Below, in pieces: positions 50,263 through 59,086 of a stretch of 64,000 nt of DNA (the first letter of the stretch is position 1; every line of letters begins with the position of its first letter). A model generated the notes under the pieces. The model saw only the letters and a list, made by a program, of their open reading frames with translations. It ran no database searches and was not told the origin of the DNA. The stretch is from positions 34,948 through 98,947 of the forward strand of contig CAZAEQ010000013.1 in the NCBI GenBank assembly GCA_964484185.1. Reading direction: 5' to 3'. The position numbers and the translations under genes were made by a program. This DNA is from F1-120-MAGs238 sp964484185 (GTDB lineage Bacteria; Planctomycetota; Phycisphaerae; Phycisphaerales; UBA1924).

Positions 50263-52755
50263 ATGCGACTTTCTCTTTCGAAAATGGCCGCCGCGATTGC
50301 GGCCGTTGCATCGTGCGTTTCTTTCACAATTGCACAACCATGTGGACAGTGGTCCGACGCCTTTGCGCTGAACAAACTTGGCGGCCGAATTCAGGCATCC
50401 GTAATGTTTGATGATGGGACTGGGCCAGCGCTCTATGTTGCAGGTGAGTTTGCCAATTCTGATTTTCCGGGTCGCAAGGGAATCGCAAAATGGAACGGCA
50501 GTCAGTTCATCGCAGTTGGTGGCGGACTCAACGGTCCCGGATGGGCTCTCACAGTTTTTGATGACGATGGAAATGGGCCTCATGCACCCGCGTTGTACGT
50601 AGGCGGCACATTTACAGAGGCTGGCGGAGTTCCGGCAAACTCTCTTGCAAAATGGAACGGCACAACATGGGCAGATGTTGATGGCGGCGTTGTTGGAACT
50701 GTGTACGCGCTGCAAGGACACGATGATGGAAGCGGGCCGGGCCTTTATATCGGCGGCGACTTCTTCAATAACTCATGCATCCAGGTGCATCGAAACGGTG
50801 CCTGGAGCGATCTCGCAGGCGGCGTTCAGTTATTTGGAAATACTGGGTATGTGATGGCGATGGCCTCGTTTCAGGGAAGCCTCTACGTAGGCGGCTTCTT
50901 TGATACCGCTGGCGGTGTCGCCGCAAACGCAATTGCAAAATGGAGCAACGGCGCATTTACCACACTTGGAACCGGACTGAATGCTGGCGGATCAAGCGCG
51001 GTTGTCAGTCGCTTGCTCGCTGTTGATCTGCCTTCAACCAATGGGCCGGCACTCATCGTCGCCGGGTCGATTCAGTCAGCTGGCGGCGTCAATGCTGGAC
51101 CGATCGTGCGCTGGAATGGAACGACCTGGGCAACTATGAACGCCGGATTTTCATCCGCTGAACCCAAGGCGCTTTGTGTCTACAACGATGGTACCGGAGA
51201 TGCGATTTTCGCCGGCGGCGTTCTGACGCAGGGCTCGGGAGTTTCGAAGTGGACCGGAACGACATGGGAACTCATTGCATCTGTGCCGTTGAGAACGGGC
51301 GTGCCGCTGGGCATCGACACGATGACCGTCATGACCGGCAATCGCCTGTTCACAGGTGGCATGTTTACACGCATCGGAAGCATCGCTGCCCCATGTGCAG
51401 CGACATACTCGAACGGGCAATGGACCGCTGCGGATGCGTGGGGATTGGGCCTTGATGGCGCGGTAAACGCACTGGATGTGTTTGATGTGGGCGATGGTCC
51501 GAGGCTGTACGCTGGTGGGTCTTTCAGACTTGCTGGTGGAGTGAATGCCGCGGGAGTTGCGCGAATGAACGCAGCGGGAACTGCCTGGGAACCAGTCGCA
51601 GTTCTCTTGAGCCCAGCAAGCGGTTCTATCAAGTGCATGGAAGTTTTTAATGATGGAACGGGGCCAGCGCTGTACGTCGGCGGATCGTTCACATTGATCA
51701 ACGACATTACCGCAGCGAACATCGCAAAATGGCGGCCAGGCCAGCTCTGGCAACAGGTCGGCGCTGGACTCTCGTCGCTGAATACTCAAGTCTTTGGTAG
51801 CGTGTATTCACTCGAAGTGCATCGAGATCCTGGTGCGGCAACATCATCCCTGTATGCCACTGGCCTGATTCAGTACACCGGCCAGACACAAATTACAAAT
51901 GTCGTGAAACTTGTAGGCAATACGTGGACATCGGTTGGCGCCGGCCCCGGACCCATTGGAACCGGCGGCGCGTACCTGCGTTCTATCGATCTTGATGGAG
52001 CCGGTCCAAATTCTGCAAAGCTCTACTTCGGCGGCGTGTTCCTGCCCATCAGTTCCTGGAACGGCACAACGTGGACCCCCGAGCCATTCAGCCTCAACAC
52101 CACAGTGGTCAGCTGCATCGAAGCGTTGGATACCGGCTCGGGCATGGCGATCTACGCTGGTGGCGATATCACAAGTCCATTCATAGGTTCACTTGCCAAG
52201 CGCGGAATTGATGCCTGGGAAAATGTGGGCATCAGCCCTCGTTTCCCCAATGGCGGCGGCTCGGGTGGATCAGCGGACAACGGGGCGGTGAAGGCGATTC
52301 TGGCAGTTCCCCAGGGCGCTGGCACTTCGATCTATATGACCGGGATTCTTGGAAGCAGAAGCTCAACTGGATATCAGAATGTCGCCGCGTTTGATGGCAA
52401 TTCCTGGTATGGTCTTGGCGGCGGATTGGCCTCGAGATTCCCCGGGCCAGATGGGCGCGGAGCCGCGATGGTGAGCCATAACAACGCGATCTATGTTGGC
52501 GGCAAGTTTGAGCGGTATTACAACGACTCGTTCGAGACTGAATGGCACGCCACCTATAACGTTGCAAAGTGGATCCCCTGTGCACCGCTGTGCTCTGCAG
52601 ATTTTAATCAGGACGGTGTGCTCGACTTCTTTGACTACCTTGATTTTGTCGCCGCGTTTGCGGTGCAGGATCCGTCCGCAGATTTCAATGCGGACTCTGT
52701 GATTGACTTCTTCGATTACCTGGACTTTGTCCAGGCGTTTGCTGTTGGTTGCTGA
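50263..52755 (+). CDS. Very large secreted repeat (propeller-like) protein with GC-type dockerin tail
   Basis: 830 residues from the ATG at 50263 (GGAG seven bases ahead). Signal peptide of about 26 residues ends near FTIAQ. From residue 30 to 770 the protein is made of about ten imperfect repeats of 55-75 residues. Each has the motifs 'DDGTGPALYVGG-F', then 'A-GGV-AN-IAKWNG--W--VGGG' (e.g. GPALYVAGEF, then GIAKWNGSQFIAVGGG). These fit beta-propeller blades. C-terminus: two DFFDYLDFV repeats ending FAVGC. The next gene, 57 bases on, has the same tail and may be co-transcribed. Function unknown; the closest description is a surface scaffold. Confidence 0.85.
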   Translation: MRLSLSKMAAAIAAVASCVSFTIAQPCGQWSDAFALNKLGGRIQASVMFDDGTGPALYVAGEFANSDFPGRKGIAKWNGSQFIAVGGGLNGPGWALTVFDDDGNGPHAPALYVGGTFTEAGGVPANSLAKWNGTTWADVDGGVVGTVYALQGHDDGSGPGLYIGGDFFNNSCIQVHRNGAWSDLAGGVQLFGNTGYVMAMASFQGSLYVGGFFDTAGGVAANAIAKWSNGAFTTLGTGLNAGGSSAVVSRLLAVDLPSTNGPALIVAGSIQSAGGVNAGPIVRWNGTTWATMNAGFSSAEPKALCVYNDGTGDAIFAGGVLTQGSGVSKWTGTTWELIASVPLRTGVPLGIDTMTVMTGNRLFTGGMFTRIGSIAAPCAATYSNGQWTAADAWGLGLDGAVNALDVFDVGDGPRLYAGGSFRLAGGVNAAGVARMNAAGTAWEPVAVLLSPASGSIKCMEVFNDGTGPALYVGGSFTLINDITAANIAKWRPGQLWQQVGAGLSSLNTQVFGSVYSLEVHRDPGAATSSLYATGLIQYTGQTQITNVVKLVGNTWTSVGAGPGPIGTGGAYLRSIDLDGAGPNSAKLYFGGVFLPISSWNGTTWTPEPFSLNTTVVSCIEALDTGSGMAIYAGGDITSPFIGSLAKRGIDAWENVGISPRFPNGGGSGGSADNGAVKAILAVPQGAGTSIYMTGILGSRSSTGYQNVAAFDGNSWYGLGGGLASRFPGPDGRGAAMVSHNNAIYVGGKFERYYNDSFETEWHATYNVAKWIPCAPLCSADFNQDGVLDFFDYLDFVAAFAVQDPSADFNADSVIDFFDYLDFVQAFAVGC

Positions 52756-52812
52756 GCGTGTTCTCTGCTTTGTAGGCGGGAACGTCTGTTCACTTTTCTT
52801 CAGGAGAGTCTG

Positions 52813-54459
52813 ATGTCTTCAATGCGTGGTTTGAGTGCTTCATCGCGTGCTATTTCAACGTGTGCGGGACTCGCCGTGGTTGCGCTCGCTGCTGCGACCA
52901 CCTCGGGCGAGCCAATAGAAACTATTTTCACCAAGGTTGCCGCCGCACCGACATCGCAGGTCCCAGGCGCGCTTGACCTCAATGGCGCTGCCGTCTTCAG
53001 CGAATTCACCGCGTTTGAGAGCATTGTGCTTAATCCGGGCGGCAGCAGCTGGATGCTCAAGGGGCGCACCAGCCTCGGTTCTGATCTTGAGCACGTCGCA
53101 GTCATGGGCTCAGCCCGCTCCGGCTCAATGTTTGTCCAGGAGGGAATGACTGCTCCCGGCGGTCTCGCCGCAGAACGCTTTGACTTTCTAGGTTCAACGG
53201 CTTCGAATCTCAATCCATTTGGTCGCTTTGATTCGAGCAACAACTTTGCTTTTGCAGCCAGAGCACGCAACGGGCCCAACGGTTCGACCGCAGCTGCCAA
53301 CGGCCAGCGCATTTTCCTTTGGAACGGCACCGGATTCTCGGTAGTTATGAAGCAGGGCGATGCGTACGCAGGCTTGTTTGATTCAGCCGCCCAACCCGGC
53401 GGCGGCGCGCCCGGGAATGAGATCGCGGGAAACGCCATCGGCACAGCACACCTTCTCGATAACGGAGATGTGGGCTTCATGGACAACGCCATCGGCGGCA
53501 TTGGTTTCACGTTGCGGCCTGCCAGCTTCTACCACTCCGCTTCAACCGGCGTCAACACCATGTATCACCAGACTGGTGGCACCGACACCGTGACCGACAT
53601 CGCGGGCACCGGAACGAATACCTTCGCCCTGTCCACCGGACTCGTCATGGATCGATTCGTCACAACCCCCGATGGCGCACATGCCATGTTTATCGGCAGC
53701 ACTGCCGGCCCGACGAATCGCAGTTCACTCATCCGCGACAACCGTGTCATTATCACCAACGGAACTCCTGCGGTCCCCGGCATTCCCGTCGCCGGAAGTA
53801 TGACGAACTTTGAACTGCTTTCTGATGGGCACTGGACCGCATGGGGGCTTTTCAGGGATCAAGCTGGTTTCTGGGCTGTAAAGGACGGCTACCTGATCGC
53901 AAAGAGCGGCGACCTCATTACTCCTTCGGGCACTGAACGCTGGGGCAACAGCATTCGTTTCGTCACGGCAAACCGCAACGGCGACTCGATCGTGGTCGGC
54001 GGAACTGATGCAGGAACAGCCAGCAACGAAGTCGCCGTCCTCAATGGCGTTTCTGTACTCGTGCGCAAGGGAGATATGGTCGACGCGAACAACAACAACC
54101 TGAACGACGACGACGTGTTTGTCGGTCGCGCCAGCCTCTCCGCCGATGTCATCAAAGCCGGCGCGGCCTCTGATGACAACTACTTCTACATGATTCCCGG
54201 GATCCGCAACGGCGCCGGGGCTGATATCAACTGCACAAACTGCTTCGCCTTTGACCCCAACGCGTTCCTTCGCATCCGCTTCGCGGGCTCCTGCTCGCGT
54301 GCTGACTTTGACCACAGTGGCGCGCTGGACTTTTTTGACTACCTTGATTTTGTCGATGCGTTCAGCGTGTCGAGCCTTCTCGCGGACTTCAACGCCGATG
54401 GCGAAATCGACTTCTTCGACTATCTTGACTATGTCGATGCCTTCAGCGTTGGTTGCTGA
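52813..54459 (+). CDS. Large secreted repeat protein with GC-type dockerin tail
   Basis: 548 residues. The ATG is preceded by AGGAGAG. A signal peptide occupies about the first 30 residues (STCAGLAVVALAAATTSGEP). The body has at least six repeats of the kind 'NxxGxxxFxG', e.g. ALDLNGAAVFSEF, LLDNGDVGFMDNAIG, VTTPDGAHAMFIGS and TANRNGDSIVVGGTD. The C-terminus carries DFDHSGALDFFDYLDFVDAF and DFNADGEIDFFDYLDYVDAF, ending SVGC. It follows the giant repeat protein after 57 bases on the same strand. A terminator is 22 bases past the stop. Function unknown. Confidence 0.85.
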   Translation: MSSMRGLSASSRAISTCAGLAVVALAAATTSGEPIETIFTKVAAAPTSQVPGALDLNGAAVFSEFTAFESIVLNPGGSSWMLKGRTSLGSDLEHVAVMGSARSGSMFVQEGMTAPGGLAAERFDFLGSTASNLNPFGRFDSSNNFAFAARARNGPNGSTAAANGQRIFLWNGTGFSVVMKQGDAYAGLFDSAAQPGGGAPGNEIAGNAIGTAHLLDNGDVGFMDNAIGGIGFTLRPASFYHSASTGVNTMYHQTGGTDTVTDIAGTGTNTFALSTGLVMDRFVTTPDGAHAMFIGSTAGPTNRSSLIRDNRVIITNGTPAVPGIPVAGSMTNFELLSDGHWTAWGLFRDQAGFWAVKDGYLIAKSGDLITPSGTERWGNSIRFVTANRNGDSIVVGGTDAGTASNEVAVLNGVSVLVRKGDMVDANNNNLNDDDVFVGRASLSADVIKAGAASDDNYFYMIPGIRNGAGADINCTNCFAFDPNAFLRIRFAGSCSRADFDHSGALDFFDYLDFVDAFSVSSLLADFNADGEIDFFDYLDYVDAFSVGC

Positions 54460-54481
54460 GTTCATTTCACTTGACACTCTG

Positions 54482-54512
54482 AGCTCTGGCACATTCGTGC
54501 CGGGGCTTTTTT
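54482..54512 (+). terminator. Rho-independent terminator
   Basis: AGCTCTGGCAC and GTGCCGGGGCT form an 11-bp stem with two G-T pairs around ATTC, then TTTTTT. It closes the two-gene surface-protein unit. Confidence 0.85.
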
Positions 54513-54537
54513 ATGCGCCTCAATTCGCAATCCTGTT

Positions 54538-54894
54538 TCAGGGGCCCTCATATACGCACCCACACTTGCTAGTCTCAAAGAGCTCGAGTCTGCAGAGTCC
54601 CGGCAATACCGGCTTAAGCCGCCGCCAGATCCATTCCGTCATCACTTCGGCCGTTGGTTTTTCAAGACCTGCGATGTCATTCAGATAGCGATGATCTAAT
54701 TCCTCAATCAACGGGTCAACCACTTTCCGCAGGTCCGCAAAGTCCATCACCCAGCCGGTCTCCGGTTCAATCGGCCCATCCACAAACACTACAAGCCGGT
54801 ATGAATGTCCGTGCAGTCGCCGACACTTGTGACCCGGCGGGGCATCTGGCAACATGTGAGCTGCTTCAAACCGAAACTCGCGGAAAATCTTCAT
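54538..54894 (-). CDS. queD: 6-carboxytetrahydropterin synthase family protein
   Basis: 118 residues from the ATG at 54894. The zinc-binding His set is present: FEAAHMLPDAPPG, HKCRRLHGHSYRLV and the Glu/His later in ELDHRYLND. In QueD proteins a catalytic Cys lies close to the HGH motif, and KCRRLHGHSY has one. It makes 6-carboxy-tetrahydropterin for queuosine and related 7-deazaguanine synthesis. Ends with ETSKCGCVYEG, a normal family terminus. GTG at 54900 is a possible alternative start. No queC or queE is nearby. It is convergent with the surface-protein terminator. Confidence 0.9.
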   Translation of the reverse strand: MKIFREFRFEAAHMLPDAPPGHKCRRLHGHSYRLVVFVDGPIEPETGWVMDFADLRKVVDPLIEELDHRYLNDIAGLEKPTAEVMTEWIWRRLKPVLPGLCRLELFETSKCGCVYEGP

Positions 54895-55139
54895 GCCCAC
54901 AGATTACGCTGAATCGGTCCATCTTGGGGTTGGTGATTCGCCATGAATCCTGTTTCTGTAGAACCGGTCTAATTATTGAGCCTATGGGTAAACACCCCAC
55001 CCTTATTGGACTGCAAACCCGCGTTTTCGTCACAGAGCACACTCGACAAATCCCAAAAGTAACGTTTAGGTGCAATCCAGAGCCCGCCGCGACGTATACT
55101 TGTTTAGGCAAGCGGGGGTAGCAGGAAACAGGCAGTTTG

Positions 55140-56195
55140 ATGTACCAGGACGGATTCGACAGCACATCGCCGGAAGCGGTTCATGCAGCCCGAACGATGA
55201 GTTCGAGTCGCTTGCGCGGCGTGTTGCGTCATGGCTGGATCAACAGCGGCTTAAGCGCCTTTCCTGATGCAAAGCCGATCCACTGGTCCGTAAGTATCGA
55301 AGAAGCCAATACCATTCGCCGCGGATATGGGCTTTCACTCCTGCATCCAGATCACGATCCCGCGCCAGATCTCGTTGAAGCATCTGCTGCCCAGTCAAAA
55401 CTCAAGCCGGTCAATCAGTCAGCTGCGAAGTCGATTCCCAGTCCGACCGCAGCTGTGTCCACCCTTCCCAGAGTTTTTCAGTGGACCAGCGCGGGTCGCC
55501 TGGTGATCTTCCTCCTCGCCGCGACTTCAATCCTGTGTCTCCTCACCGATGCCGAGGGAGTGGTCACGCTTCGCTCGGTCTTTTTTGCCATTCTCGCGCC
55601 CGCATGTATTGCACTCGCGCTTGTTGCCGCTTTGAATCAAGCACGTGGCGATGGTCAATTATTCCGCGCAATCAAATTCGGCGCAGCGGCAGGCCTGGCC
55701 GGCGCGATCGTTTTCTTTGTGTTCCGACTCCCATTTGTTTATTCGCAAGAGTTTGGTCTTGAGCAATACGGTGTTCGCCACTTCCCATTCTTCAATATCT
55801 ACCCCAGAATCGGCGCACTTGTACTTGGTCAGGAAGTCAAACAACCTTCCTATGAACTCATGACGTATGTCATCGGCTGGGGCTACCACCTCATCCGCGC
55901 AATGACAACTGGAATCATGCTCGCGGCAATCATGGGAGAATTGCAGGCCAACCTCCACGAACGCCCTCAAGCCAGCCCTTTCAACTGGGAAGCTGGTATC
56001 TGTGGCGCTCTTCTCACCGTCACGATTCAATGTTGCCTGTTACTTTCCCCCTACGCCAAATTGTTCTCTATTCAGTTCACACCCACCTTCGTCTTCACGC
56101 TTTTGCTCGCCCATCTTTCATTTGGCATAAGCATCGGCTTCTTCTATTCCTGGAATACTTTTCGCCGCTCCGCAAGTCGCCGCTTCCCGGCGTGA
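55140..56195 (+). CDS. Multi-pass membrane protein of unknown function
   Basis: About 351 residues. The first 115 residues are hydrophilic and resemble no family (IHWSVSIEEANTIRRGYGLS). From about residue 118 there are roughly six hydrophobic segments, e.g. LVIFLLAATSILCLLTDAEG, FFAILAPACIALALVAALNQ and IVFFVFRLPFVYSQE. No catalytic motif was recognised. The ATG at 55140 follows a poor ribosome site (CAGGAA). Its neighbours are unrelated. Convergent with the peroxiredoxin gene. Confidence 0.7.
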   Translation: MYQDGFDSTSPEAVHAARTMSSSRLRGVLRHGWINSGLSAFPDAKPIHWSVSIEEANTIRRGYGLSLLHPDHDPAPDLVEASAAQSKLKPVNQSAAKSIPSPTAAVSTLPRVFQWTSAGRLVIFLLAATSILCLLTDAEGVVTLRSVFFAILAPACIALALVAALNQARGDGQLFRAIKFGAAAGLAGAIVFFVFRLPFVYSQEFGLEQYGVRHFPFFNIYPRIGALVLGQEVKQPSYELMTYVIGWGYHLIRAMTTGIMLAAIMGELQANLHERPQASPFNWEAGICGALLTVTIQCCLLLSPYAKLFSIQFTPTFVFTLLLAHLSFGISIGFFYSWNTFRRSASRRFPA

Positions 56196-56229
56196 CCCCA
56201 TTGATCAATTTGATCAAAGTTGATCCTCC

Positions 56230-56718
56230 TTAGCTCATGGCCGCGAGGACCTCGTCAAAGTTCATCGCGTTCTTAATCTCGCGCTTCTGCGACCACTTCA
56301 CTACCGGCTTTCCTGCCGCATTCCTGGTTACCACCACCGTCCCGCGCCCCGAGACATTGAGGTCGGGCCAGAAGATCCCCAGCCCTTTACACAGCGTTCG
56401 GTGAATATCAGAAAGAAACACCTGCTTGTAGCCTTCCTTCTCGGCCCACGCTTTCAAACTCGCGAAACTATCGCACGACACCCCCACCACCTGCGCTCCC
56501 TTGGCCTGCCAGGTAGCCATGTCCTTGGAAATACACTCCATCTCGGTCCCGCATGTGCCGGTAAACGCCAGTGGGAAGAAGCACAGGACCACATCTCCCT
56601 TCTCCAGTGCCGCCGACAACTTGAAATCCTCGCGGTTCTGCGTTGTCAGCGTGAAATCCGGCATTTCTTCCCCCGCTGCTATGAAGTTCAAACGGGGGTG
56701 AATGTGTTCATTTGCCAT
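56230..56718 (-). CDS. Peroxiredoxin (AhpC/TSA family, 1-Cys or AhpE-like)
   Basis: 162 residues. The peroxidatic site FPLAFTGTCGTEMECISKDM has the P-x3-T-x2-C pattern near residue 58. A second Cys follows four to five positions later (EMECIS), and a third near the middle. Reduces hydrogen peroxide or organic peroxides. The N-terminus HIHPRLNFIAAGEEMPDF is standard. The ATG has AGGAGG-like purines upstream (AGGCAG). It is the only antioxidant enzyme seen, near a thioredoxin-like gene about 19 kb away. Exact electron donor unknown. Confidence 0.9.
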   Translation of the reverse strand: MANEHIHPRLNFIAAGEEMPDFTLTTQNREDFKLSAALEKGDVVLCFFPLAFTGTCGTEMECISKDMATWQAKGAQVVGVSCDSFASLKAWAEKEGYKQVFLSDIHRTLCKGLGIFWPDLNVSGRGTVVVTRNAAGKPVVKWSQKREIKNAMNFDEVLAAMS

Positions 56719-56888
56719 TGACTGCCTCCTGATCTGACTATTTCTCTGGTAACAGGGCGACAGGCACCGCCGCCTTCCGCCACCGTCAAGTCCGTATGCT
56801 ACCCTTCAATTCCAGCCGGTGAATGGACTCACTGCCGGCATAGAGTTTTCCTCGTTCGTACCCAACAGCTCTCTGCGGAGGATCCGCG

Positions 56889-57755
56889 ATGTCTGCTTCA
56901 GCTTCTCAAGTCGCTCACACATCTGATGGTCGATCGGTACAGGATCGCTACAACGAGGTCTGTCAACGCATTCGCGACGCGGCCAAACGCAGCGGCCGGC
57001 GTGAATCCGACATCTTCCTGGTTGCCGTCACCAAATACGCAGATCCAGAACAAATCCGCACCCTCCTGGATCTGGGCCACAAGGACTTTGGCGAAAACCG
57101 AGTTCAGAACCTCATGCAGCGCGCGGTTATGGTGGATGAGTACCTCGCACGCCTCAAAGTACTGCCCCACGGCCGCGAGACCCGCGGCGGCATTTTTGCA
57201 GATCAGCACAGAGTCGCCGGATCTTCCGGCAAGAACGTCCGCTGGCACATGATTGGTCACGTTCAACGAAACAAGTCGCGCAAGATCATCGACTTTGTAA
57301 GACTCGTTCACTCCGTTGATTCACTCCGTCTCGCCGAAGAATTACAGGCCGTCGCCGTCCGCCGCGAAATGAATGTTGAAGTGCTCATTCAAGTCAATTG
57401 CTCTGGCGAAGATGGCAAATTCGGCTGCCCTCTGCCCGCCGTCCCCGCCCTGGTTGATCAGATCGGAACCATGATGAATGTAAAGGTCCGCGGCCTGATG
57501 ACCATGGCTCCATATTCAGAAAACCCGGAAGATGCCCGCCCCATCTTCTCCCGCTGCAAAGATCTCTTCGAAGAAATGCAGGAAGATGGCGTTGCCGAAG
57601 GCCGCTTCAATCTGCTGAGCATGGGAATGAGCGGTGACTACGAAGTGGCAATCTCTGAGGGCGCCAACATCGTGCGAGTCGGTTCCGCGATTTTCGGTGA
57701 GCCTTCACCCGACCAGCCTGTGGAAGTGGATGAGCCAGAAGAAGAAGTTGGCTGA
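56889..57755 (+). CDS. YggS family PLP-binding protein
   Basis: 288 residues, against about 230 for most YggS proteins. The fold type III PLP barrel has the cofactor Lys in FLVAVTKYADPEQIRTLL near residue 48 and FGENRVQNLM near 77. RWHMIGHVQRNKSRKI and LLSMGMSGDYEVAISEG are conserved blocks. An insertion of about 30 residues lies between the FGENRVQ and RWHMIGH blocks (MVDEYLARLKVLPHGRETRG and onward). YggS/PROSC controls free PLP and amino-acid homeostasis. An acidic tail ends the protein. It has GGAGGATCCG ahead of the ATG. No pyrroline carboxylate genes are nearby. Confidence 0.9.
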   Translation: MSASASQVAHTSDGRSVQDRYNEVCQRIRDAAKRSGRRESDIFLVAVTKYADPEQIRTLLDLGHKDFGENRVQNLMQRAVMVDEYLARLKVLPHGRETRGGIFADQHRVAGSSGKNVRWHMIGHVQRNKSRKIIDFVRLVHSVDSLRLAEELQAVAVRREMNVEVLIQVNCSGEDGKFGCPLPAVPALVDQIGTMMNVKVRGLMTMAPYSENPEDARPIFSRCKDLFEEMQEDGVAEGRFNLLSMGMSGDYEVAISEGANIVRVGSAIFGEPSPDQPVEVDEPEEEVG

Positions 57756-57779
57756 AAAAAGTTCCAGTCGTCCGCTGCG

Positions 57780-59069
57780 TCAGCATCGAGTCACATTGCG
57801 AATCACCGGCGAAAACGCAGGAAACACATGACCTATGTCATTGTTTCCCAGGCGATTCTGAACAATTTCCGCCAGCACATCGCGGTAGTCAATAGTCACC
57901 ATAAGGTCTCTGCCCTGATACAGATTTTGCGGCGCCAGCCCCGGCCAGTTAGCAATCACGCGCCCCCCGTTGATGCAATTGCCCATGAGCATCATCATGT
58001 TCGCGTGGCCGTGATCCGTCCCTTGTGACCCATTTTCTTCCAGGCGGCGGCCAAACTCTGACATCGCAACCAGCGAATATGTCGGATTCGACGCCGACGA
58101 CATCATGTCCGCATAGAACGCCGCAAGACATGCCGCAAGATCCGACAACATCGTATTGAACGAGCCGCTCAAGACTCCCTGGGAATTGTGGTGGTCCCAC
58201 GTTGCAACATCAATAGCAATCGCTTCGACACCAACCTGGGCCTTGATCAACGCCGCCGCCGACTTCAGCGCATTTCCAGTCATCGAATTGGGATACACCG
58301 CGCCGCCGCCAGGGACATACCCCGCGAAATTAATTGTGTCCAGGAGCGCAATCGTCTGAAGCGTATTGTGCGTCACGGTCTTCAGCGGATCAGCGACACT
58401 CTGATACATCCCCTCCAGCACGGCAGAACGCCCGATCGCATTTCCATTTCCAAGCAGGCCAAACCCGTCAAGATTCGGAATCGGTAGCGTCAACGGCGCA
58501 CCCTGCAGCGATTTCTGCAGCCCTGTAGAAATCCCAACAGCCCGCAAGAGAGACCCGGATACCAATGGCTCAACACTGCCGACATGGCGTCCAAGCCAGC
58601 CAGTCACCGCAGTCTGATCTCCGATTCTCGCAGTCTCCATGCTTCGCTGCGCTTCAAAGTGCGAGCGAGTCGAATCCGTAGATCCAACCGCGTTCACAAA
58701 AAGCAGGTGCTGGTTGTTGTATGCGTTCATAAGCGGCGCCATCGCCGGGTGAAGTCCGAATATTCCACTGAGATTAATCGCCCTCCGCGCCGCGCCAGAG
58801 TCTGGTCGAGGCACATTGAGGGTTGGTCTCGCCGCGTAATACGCCGGGTCCCCCCAGGGGACCACGACCGACATTCCATCAATTCCGCCGCGCAGATACA
58901 ACGCCAGGAAAACATCGCGAACTGCCGAGTTATAGCTCTTGGCCATGGCAACTCGGGGAAGCCATGCAGGAACCGCAGCCATCGCCGCAACCGTCGCCGA
59001 TGTCGCAAGAAACGACCGTCTTGAAAGTCGCTTGAATTCCTGACACGAATGTGGGTCTTGCGTGGCCAT
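57780..59069 (-). CDS. DUF1501 domain protein (Tat-exported), copy 1
   Basis: 429 residues from the ATG at 59069. A twin-arginine signal (RLSRRSFLATSATVAAMAAV) precedes a sulfatase-like alkaline-phosphatase-fold domain: FLALYLRGGIDGMSVVVPWG near 42, DHGHANMMMLMGNCINGGRV near 365 and TIDYRDVLAEIVQNRLG near the end. DUF1501 genes usually sit with DUF1800 genes in Planctomycetes and related bacteria. This one is 17 bases behind DUF1800 copy 1. A second pair lies at 62177-64000. Both DUF1501 proteins start alike and share long stretches, so they are recent paralogues. Function is unknown. Confidence 0.88.
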   Translation of the reverse strand: MATQDPHSCQEFKRLSRRSFLATSATVAAMAAVPAWLPRVAMAKSYNSAVRDVFLALYLRGGIDGMSVVVPWGDPAYYAARPTLNVPRPDSGAARRAINLSGIFGLHPAMAPLMNAYNNQHLLFVNAVGSTDSTRSHFEAQRSMETARIGDQTAVTGWLGRHVGSVEPLVSGSLLRAVGISTGLQKSLQGAPLTLPIPNLDGFGLLGNGNAIGRSAVLEGMYQSVADPLKTVTHNTLQTIALLDTINFAGYVPGGGAVYPNSMTGNALKSAAALIKAQVGVEAIAIDVATWDHHNSQGVLSGSFNTMLSDLAACLAAFYADMMSSASNPTYSLVAMSEFGRRLEENGSQGTDHGHANMMMLMGNCINGGRVIANWPGLAPQNLYQGRDLMVTIDYRDVLAEIVQNRLGNNDIGHVFPAFSPVIRNVTRC

Positions 59070-59086
59070 GAAGGTGGATTCCTCTC

